Assembly: GCA_026004195.1 (NCBI GenBank)
Contig: BPIQ01000004.1
Location: 1 to 40,922 of the forward strand
Reading direction: 5' to 3'
Source of the DNA: Candidatus Binatia bacterium
Lineage (GTDB): Bacteria > Desulfobacterota > Binatia > HRBIN30 > BPIQ01
DNA: 40,922 nt
The position numbers and the translations under genes are program-made. Shown piece after piece: positions 35,501 to 40,922 of this stretch. The notes beneath the pieces were generated by a model. The model saw only the letters and a program-made list of their open reading frames with translations, searched no databases and was not told where the DNA came from. The stretch's first letter is position 1, and the number at the start of each line of letters is the position of its first letter.

Positions 35501-37582
35501 TCAAATCACGTACTCCAACTGGAACAGCACGTTGTCCCGGTCTCGCAAAAGACTGGTGCCGCTGTTCCCCTTGAGCCGGCCCGCGTCGAGCACGTTGAGC
35601 TGCACCGTGAAACGGAACGGATCGTGGATGAAGGTGACGGACGGCAGGTAGACCCGAGCACCGCTCCACTCGTAGAAAAACGCGAAGCTCGGGACGATCG
35701 TGCCGCTCCGATACGACGTCGAAACGAGAAAGGTCTGCAGGAACTGGTCCGCGTCGGTCGTGACGAATATCGGCTCGATGGCACCGAAGCCGCGAAATCC
35801 CCCGGTCGGGTCGGCCTCTTCGGTCACCACGACGGTTTTCGCGGGAACCGGAAGAATGGCGTCGTCGTCGTGCCCCTTGATGTGTTTGTAGAAAAACTGC
35901 GTGCTCAGGAAAAAACTGCTGGCCGGGTTCAGGAAGCGAAAGTACTGGTTGTGGTCGATCCCGAGAACGAAGTTGATCGAGTCGCGCTTGAGAATCCCGC
36001 CGGTGGGAAGCTGCTCTTCGGGAGGCCGCGTGATGTTGTGGAAGATGAAGGGGTCGAGCTGGCTCTGGCGGTGGTAGGGCTCGTCCTTGATGTACGCGAA
36101 CTCGCTTCGGATGACGGGTTCGCCACTCAGACCGACGTGCCTCGCGATGTGCGCGGGTACGGTGAACGTCGTCGTCGCCCCCGTGACCTGGATCTTGGCC
36201 GGGTGGAGAACGGAGAAGGCAATCGGGGCCACGATGTCGAACTCTCCGGGCCGCCGGCAGCCGGGCGGCAAGTCGTCGGCCGTGCCGAGAACACCGTCGA
36301 GGCCGGGCTCGGTGCAAACGGGCCGTTCCTGCGCGATGGGAAGGTCGGTCGGGGGGACCGGACAGCCGGGGATCCGGTTGCCGAACTTCTCCCGGAGAAC
36401 GTCGTCCCGGGTCGTGAGTCTCCTGATGGGAAACCCGTCGAAATTCGTCCCCGGGTGCACGCAGGCCTGCACGGCGGGGATATCCGAGAAGGTGTAGTAG
36501 TGAGCGACGCTCCAGAGAGCGCCGAACGCGTCGAAGAGCACCCGGAAACCACCGCGGATGTCGTCGAAGGTCCGCGAAGGAGTGATCGTGAAATTTTTCA
36601 CGAGCCCACTCGGCGCCCCCAGATTGGGGAGCGTCCACGGCGATCCCTGGGGTGTTCCCGGTGCGTAGGACACGGCGTCGTCGATCGAGGCGAACCCTTC
36701 CAGCGTCACGTTGAAGACGCGAGGCCCCAGGTTCCCCAGGTAGTAACGCGCGAGGATCATGTCGAGCGGCACGCGCCTCTCGTCGAGCGAGACGAGAAAC
36801 CCCCCGAAGCTCGAGTCGATCGGGTTGATCTGATCCAGCAGTCGAAAAGCGTCGGTTTCCCCCCAGGCCAGATTCTGCCGGCCGATCCGGAGAAAAAGCC
36901 GCCCGATCGTGACGTCGAGGTGCGCCTGGTGCAGCCTGTGGCGCTGCACGGCACTCTCGCGCAACTCCCGCCGCGCGTTGAAGATATCGGGACAGATGCC
37001 CAGCCCGCAGGTAAAAGGCGGGTTGAGCCGCCCTGCCGTATCCCGCAAGAGGTCCACGAAGCGGTCCGGCTTCCGGAACTCCCTGGGGCCCCAGTCGTAG
37101 ATACCATCCGCCTCGCCGCGATAGACCAGGCGGTACTCGAGCTTCCGAATTCGGAGCGGGAAGTGGTGCAGAAGGGCCAGAGGGCCGAACCCTTTCTGGA
37201 GAAGCGGCCGCAGGTCGTGGGCCAGCTCCGCCTCGACGAAAAACCGGTTCTGGCGGAGATGCCCGGCAGGCGAGCGCGGAAACGTTCTCGACTCGAGGAC
37301 CTTGATCTCGTCGCCCACCCGTGCGGGGTCCGGGTCCTCGACGAAGACCGTCTCGTCCGTGTCTTCCGTCCCTATCCGCGCATTCACGTAGGAACGGACG
37401 CCGAGCCGGATCGTGCCCTCCTTGTCGAGAGGATAGGACCGGGCGCTCCCCGCGACGAGCGCAAAAAACAACGCACCGAACGCCGCTGCGCCCGCGGCCT
37501 TCGGTGCGCCGAACCTCGAGGGCGACACCGGAAGGAGACCGGACCGGCCATCTCGTCGCGAGGCCTGCCTCGATCCCCCCAC
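35501..37582 (-). CDS. DUF1302 outer-membrane protein
   Basis: A 693-residue protein of the DUF1302 family, expected to be an outer-membrane beta-barrel. After an N-terminal signal region ending near residue 49 (AAAFGALFFALVAGSARS) the sequence consists of alternating amphipathic strands. It ends in an aromatic/hydrophobic terminal residue pair (LEYVI), as outer-membrane barrels often do. One loop contains the acidic repeat PGLDGVLGTADDLPPG, which looks like a calcium-binding turn, between two Cys. The start is uncertain: GTG at 37582 gives a long leader, and an in-frame GTG at 37528 would give a normal-length signal peptide. It sits between the two DUF1329 genes, 48 bp after one and 79 bp before the other. 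Confidence 0.86.
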   Translation of the reverse strand: MGGSRQASRRDGRSGLLPVSPSRFGAPKAAGAAAFGALFFALVAGSARSYPLDKEGTIRLGVRSYVNARIGTEDTDETVFVEDPDPARVGDEIKVLESRTFPRSPAGHLRQNRFFVEAELAHDLRPLLQKGFGPLALLHHFPLRIRKLEYRLVYRGEADGIYDWGPREFRKPDRFVDLLRDTAGRLNPPFTCGLGICPDIFNARRELRESAVQRHRLHQAHLDVTIGRLFLRIGRQNLAWGETDAFRLLDQINPIDSSFGGFLVSLDERRVPLDMILARYYLGNLGPRVFNVTLEGFASIDDAVSYAPGTPQGSPWTLPNLGAPSGLVKNFTITPSRTFDDIRGGFRVLFDAFGALWSVAHYYTFSDIPAVQACVHPGTNFDGFPIRRLTTRDDVLREKFGNRIPGCPVPPTDLPIAQERPVCTEPGLDGVLGTADDLPPGCRRPGEFDIVAPIAFSVLHPAKIQVTGATTTFTVPAHIARHVGLSGEPVIRSEFAYIKDEPYHRQSQLDPFIFHNITRPPEEQLPTGGILKRDSINFVLGIDHNQYFRFLNPASSFFLSTQFFYKHIKGHDDDAILPVPAKTVVVTEEADPTGGFRGFGAIEPIFVTTDADQFLQTFLVSTSYRSGTIVPSFAFFYEWSGARVYLPSVTFIHDPFRFTVQLNVLDAGRLKGNSGTSLLRDRDNVLFQLEYVI

Positions 37583-37630
37583 CGGTGTGCGCCCCGTTCG
37601 CTGCCTTCCCCTTCTCCCCCTGGCCGAGCC

Positions 37631-38944
37631 TCAGTCGGACATCGTCGTGAGCGTCCGGAGGCTGAAGTAATCCTCGGGGAACTTACGCTCGATGAACTGG
37701 AAGGAATACCTCCCGGCGAGGCAGGCACGGTTCGTCTTGTCGTTCACGCCGACGACCATGTTCGGCGTCACCACCTTGAAGGTTCCGTCCTTGTTCGTCG
37801 ACCAGTGGTAAGCGCAGGCCGCGTTGTAGAAGTACTCGCCGGCGCGGTTGTGGACGAGCTTCCACCAGATCCGGTACATGACCTTGTCCATGTACATGAT
37901 GACCTTTCCGAAGTTGTAGTAGGGATCCTGAGACTGCCCCTCGAGGATCCACACGGGGCGCGGAACCAGCGCGAGGTTCTCGACGACGAGCCAGGGAACC
38001 CCCTTCGCCCCCGGGGTTTCGTAGGCCCCCTTGAAGTACGGGATCGGCACCTCCGCTCGGGTCTCGGTCACCCACTTCTGCGGAAGCGGCCCGTCGGAGT
38101 CGAGAACGGGCGCCAGGACCTGGCCTTCCCCGATGAGCTTCCACGTGTAGTACTCCGTCTTCCCCCCGTAGCAGTTGAGGTCGTCCGCGAAAATGTCGAG
38201 TCCGGCCACGGGGTCCGAGCGAGTGGCGGCGTTCACGCGCCGGACACGCCGCGTGGAAGGCACGTAGAACCAGGCCTTGTCCTGCGAGTACCAGTCGTTG
38301 ATTCGCTTGGTGAGTCCCGCGACACCGTCGACGTCCTGCGGCTCGAGGACGTTCGACATGCTCACGTCACGCAGGTTCTCGGGGTTGGGAATCGGCCCGC
38401 CCGGGCGGCCGAGGAAAGACTGGATGTGGAGCCAGAGTTTGATCCGCTTGAACTCGCCGCTCGTGTCGATGCCGTTGAGCGTGAACGTGGCTCCCTGGCC
38501 CTCGCCCATCTGGTTCGCGGCCGTGAAGTTCCAGGCCATTTTGCAAGCGGCCATGGGGTCTTTCGGGTCGATCTTCGGGAACGGGAAACCGAAGTAGAAG
38601 TCGGGCATCTTGCCCGTTTTCACGTCCTTGAGCCCGCAGGTCTCCGGGTCCACGTCGTACTTCCCGTCGTTGGCCTCGCTCGCTTCCCAGAAGGCCTTGG
38701 AGTAGTAGCTCTTGAACTCCTCGGGGTCGACGGGCTTCACCTTGAACCAGTAATCCCCGTCTTTGACCCGTTTCAGCACCACGTCCGGCAGGAGCCCCTC
38801 GGCCTGCTGCCAGTTGTTCTGGTCCAGAATCCAGGGCTCCAACTTCTGCTTTTCCTCCGCCCCTGCCGGCAACGAGAAAAGAGCCCAGAGAACGGACGCG
38901 AGAAGCATGCGTCCGGCGAAGCTTTTCACCGATTCCCGATTCAT
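37631..38944 (-). CDS. DUF1329 outer-membrane-associated protein (copy B)
   Basis: A 437-residue exported DUF1329 protein, paralogous to the one at 34120-35421. The signal peptide (about residues 1-29, MLLASVLWALFSLPAGA) differs completely from copy A, and again no lipobox Cys is present. After the signal both copies share nearly identical runs such as LDQNNWQQAEGLLPDVVLKR and DIFADDLNCYGGKTEYY. The difference in signal peptide with a conserved mature part indicates duplication followed by divergence at the N-terminus. The ATG at 38944 has a GGAGGG ribosome site. It is 76 bp downstream of the RND gene. Confidence 0.9.
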   Translation of the reverse strand: MNRESVKSFAGRMLLASVLWALFSLPAGAEEKQKLEPWILDQNNWQQAEGLLPDVVLKRVKDGDYWFKVKPVDPEEFKSYYSKAFWEASEANDGKYDVDPETCGLKDVKTGKMPDFYFGFPFPKIDPKDPMAACKMAWNFTAANQMGEGQGATFTLNGIDTSGEFKRIKLWLHIQSFLGRPGGPIPNPENLRDVSMSNVLEPQDVDGVAGLTKRINDWYSQDKAWFYVPSTRRVRRVNAATRSDPVAGLDIFADDLNCYGGKTEYYTWKLIGEGQVLAPVLDSDGPLPQKWVTETRAEVPIPYFKGAYETPGAKGVPWLVVENLALVPRPVWILEGQSQDPYYNFGKVIMYMDKVMYRIWWKLVHNRAGEYFYNAACAYHWSTNKDGTFKVVTPNMVVGVNDKTNRACLAGRYSFQFIERKFPEDYFSLRTLTTMSD

Positions 38945-38990
38945 CGGTTCGCCCTCCTATAAGAAGTCCTGCTTCCTCGAACGGAAACCC

Positions 38991-39019
38991 ACTTTTTCCC
39001 GTTCTGGTTCCCTTGTCAA
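38991..39019 (-). promoter_or_regulatory. Candidate internal promoter for DUF1329 copy B
   Basis: On the minus strand a perfect TTGACA (39019-39014) begins 1 nt after the RND stop codon, then a 17-nt spacer and AAAAGT (38996-38991, 3/6). It would let the DUF1329-DUF1302-DUF1329 part be expressed separately from the RND gene. Confidence 0.33.
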
Positions 39020-39020
39020 T

Positions 39021-40922
39021 TCAGCCCCTGGCCGGGCCGCCGGAGACCGGAGCCGAGCCTGCGGGCTCCGCTTTTTTCTTCTTCCGAACACGGCGCCGCC
39101 TCCGTTTGGTGAAATAGCCCGGCCGCAGCACCTTCACGAAAGCGGGCACGACGACGAGCCCTCCGAACGTGTTGAACGTCATCAGGAGGGCCAGGAGAAA
39201 CCCCATCTCGGCCTGGAACTTGAGTCCCGAGAACCACCAGAACACCGTCCCCGCCACCATCGTGCTCGCCGTGAAGATGATCGCCTTGCCCGTCGTCGCC
39301 GTGGCGTAATCGACGGCCTGGTCGAGATCCCAAACCTCGTTGTACGCGTCGTTCATCCGGCTGAAGTGGTAGATTCCGTAGTCCACGCCGACCCCCGCCC
39401 CGGCCGCGGCAATGGGCAGGGAGTTCACGTTGAGGTCGATCTTCATCCAGACCATGAGCGCTTCGGCCGCGAGCTGCGAGAGGATCACGGGGATCAGGAG
39501 GATGGCGGAGATGTAGAGCGAGCCGTAGGTGAGATAGAGGCAGAAGTACACGACGGCGAAAATCATGACGAGCTGGGTCCAGTACGAGTTCTCGACCGCT
39601 TCGTTCACGGCGGCCAGGATCCCGAAAAGCCCCCCCGCGTACCGGAACCGGACTTCCGCGTCCTCCTGCTGCTCGTACCGGTCCCCGAACTCTTTGGCGT
39701 GGGCGATGGCGTCCATGATGATGTCGTGCGAGTGCTCGTGGAACAGCGTGATGATCGACCCGTAACGCCCGCTCGGATCCATGAAGCGGTCGAGATCGCC
39801 CGCCGCGGCAGCGCTCGTGAAGACGTAGAACAGCTCGCCCACGTGCTTCGGGTTCGTCGGCACGATCCCCCACTTCGGGTCGCCGTCGTGGTAGAGCCGG
39901 GCGAGCTGCTTGACGATCTCGACGATCGTCACCGTACCTCCGGCACCCCGGGCACCCTCCATGTGGTAGGCGAACTCCTCCATGGCGTTGAGCGGGCCGC
40001 TCCGCTTGATGCCGTCCGGACGCCGCGTGTCGGCCACGACGATGAGCTGGCTCGCGCCGAGGAACTTCTCGTTGAGCCGGTCGTAGGCGATGTTGTAGGG
40101 ATGGTCCGGGAAGAGCAGGGCGGCGCCCGGCGTCATGTCCCCGACCTTGAGCTTCCACCCCCACATCGGGAGGCCCAAGTACAGGAGGACCGTCACCCCG
40201 ATGACCACCCACCGTCGGTAGCCTTCGCTCGCCCGAATCACGAGGCCCGTGAAAGCAGGATAGAGGGTCTCCGAATGGTCGAGCCAGTACCAGGCGAAGA
40301 CGACGCAGAAAAAGGCGACGGGACCGATCAGGTTCCAGCGGCCCGGCAGGAGTTCGAACTGGTTCGCGAGGATCGCCGCCACGAGCGAGGCGAGCAGAAC
40401 GAAAGTGGCGGGCCGGATGGCCATCGTGGGTTCGCGCTGCAGCGTGTGGTGGGGTGGTGGCGGGTTGATGTAGGTGAGAATGATGGGGTGGAGCGTGACG
40501 ACGCTGATGAAGATGGAAACCACCCAGAAGCTCGCGAAAATGGCCACCTTCTGGATGAGCGGGATGGGCGCCACGGCCACGATGAGAAGGCCGATCCCGT
40601 CCGTGACGATCGAGGCGATGGCGGGCGGGAAGAGATGCGAGTACGAAAGCACGATGGCCTGGTGCTTGTCCCCCGTGCGGTAGTACTCCTCGTGGTAACG
40701 GTCCATGGACTGGACCGAGTGGCTCAACGCTCGTGCCGTGAGAAAGATGGGAATCACGAGCACGAGCGGGTCCAGGTTGAAGCCCAGAATGGCGGCGATC
40801 GAAAGTCCCCAGATGCTCGAGAGAATGCCGGAAAAGATCGGCACCCAGATCCCCGTCCACGTGCGAAAGTACGCGTACAGCAGAAAGGCGAGTGCGGCGG
40901 TCGTGGCACCGAAGATCCAGGG
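39021..40922 (-). CDS. RND-superfamily (MMPL-type) transporter, 5' end cut by the window
   Basis: At least 633 residues of an RND/MMPL exporter; the frame runs open to the window edge, where WIFGATTAALAFLLYAYF continues a membrane segment, so the N-terminal part is missing. The visible part has a membrane block (about 26-150), a large periplasmic domain (VGDMTPGAALLFPDHPYNIA onward, about 240-450), and a second membrane block. That block contains AGAGVGVDYGIYHFSRMNDA with the family GVGVDYGIY signature. A basic tail ends the protein. A DUF1329-DUF1302-DUF1329 set follows on the same strand, a known neighbourhood for such transporters. The cargo is probably a hydrophobic compound; it is not identified here. 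Confidence 0.9.
   Translation of the reverse strand, partial: PWIFGATTAALAFLLYAYFRTWTGIWVPIFSGILSSIWGLSIAAILGFNLDPLVLVIPIFLTARALSHSVQSMDRYHEEYYRTGDKHQAIVLSYSHLFPPAIASIVTDGIGLLIVAVAPIPLIQKVAIFASFWVVSIFISVVTLHPIILTYINPPPPHHTLQREPTMAIRPATFVLLASLVAAILANQFELLPGRWNLIGPVAFFCVVFAWYWLDHSETLYPAFTGLVIRASEGYRRWVVIGVTVLLYLGLPMWGWKLKVGDMTPGAALLFPDHPYNIAYDRLNEKFLGASQLIVVADTRRPDGIKRSGPLNAMEEFAYHMEGARGAGGTVTIVEIVKQLARLYHDGDPKWGIVPTNPKHVGELFYVFTSAAAAGDLDRFMDPSGRYGSIITLFHEHSHDIIMDAIAHAKEFGDRYEQQEDAEVRFRYAGGLFGILAAVNEAVENSYWTQLVMIFAVVYFCLYLTYGSLYISAILLIPVILSQLAAEALMVWMKIDLNVNSLPIAAAGAGVGVDYGIYHFSRMNDAYNEVWDLDQAVDYATATTGKAIIFTASTMVAGTVFWWFSGLKFQAEMGFLLALLMTFNTFGGLVVVPAFVKVLRPGYFTKRRRRRVRKKKKAEPAGSAPVSGGPARG

Noticed and set aside
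35624-38962. 1112-codon plus-strand frame opposite DUF1302 and DUF1329
   Set aside because: It mirrors two conserved families on the minus strand; no ribosome site and no motif of its own.

Overview
The window is a compact, GC-rich (roughly two thirds G+C by eye) bacterial chromosome segment of about 41 kb. It carries some 32 protein genes on both strands and no rRNA, tRNA, CRISPR array, insertion sequence or phage gene that I can see. The organism looks Gram-negative and rod-shaped: there is a complete mreBCD-mrdA-rodA block, an outer-membrane DUF1302/DUF1329/RND cluster, a SurA/PpiD-like periplasmic protein and a lytic transglycosylase. The set of lipid and CoA genes (acyl-CoA ligase, DUF35-thiolase fusion, FadR-type regulator, homodimeric pyruvate dehydrogenase E1) with paired D-aminoacylase-like amidohydrolases would suit an uncultivated deltaproteobacterial or Binatota-like lineage. 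That placement is inference only.

Layout. 1-6.2 kb: a TetR regulator, a homodimeric pyruvate dehydrogenase E1 gene broken by one frameshift near 2107, a cyclase-family hydrolase and a divergent amidohydrolase. 6.2-10.2 kb: a minus-strand operon that reads TetR, ferredoxin, FadR/GntR, di-iron ferritin-like protein, DUF2332. Two of its junctions are ATGA overlaps, and a FadR-like palindrome lies in front of the FadR gene. 10.3-15.0 kb: a plus-strand run of a small helical protein, family-5 uracil-DNA glycosylase, AsnRS, a DUF35-thiolase fusion and type I dehydroquinase. 15.0-19.6 kb: a degenerate S24-like protein, an acyl-CoA ligase, an orphan histidine kinase and endonuclease III. 19.7-25.4 kb: thioredoxin and the cell-shape operon mreB-mreC-mreD-mrdA-rodA, tightly packed with GTGA overlaps. 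25.5-30.8 kb: the PpiD-like protein, a tiny pilin-like ORF on the opposite strand, a PHB-depolymerase-like esterase coupled to a second amidohydrolase, and a lytic transglycosylase. 30.8-34.0 kb: clpB and a divergent zinc-ribbon protein. 34.1-40.9 kb: a minus-strand envelope transport cluster, RND transporter (cut by the window edge), DUF1329, DUF1302, DUF1329.

The most interesting items are: the five-gene redox/regulator operon at 6.2-10.2 kb, whose di-iron protein has a complete E/ExxH/E/ExxH ligand set; the thiolase fusion that keeps its nucleophile Cys but has lost both canonical catalytic His motifs; a 52-residue ORF that begins like a type IV prepilin; the duplicated DUF1329 genes around DUF1302 next to an RND pump; and repeated signs of leaderless promoters, with -10-like hexamers 6-9 nt before start codons that lack a Shine-Dalgarno sequence.
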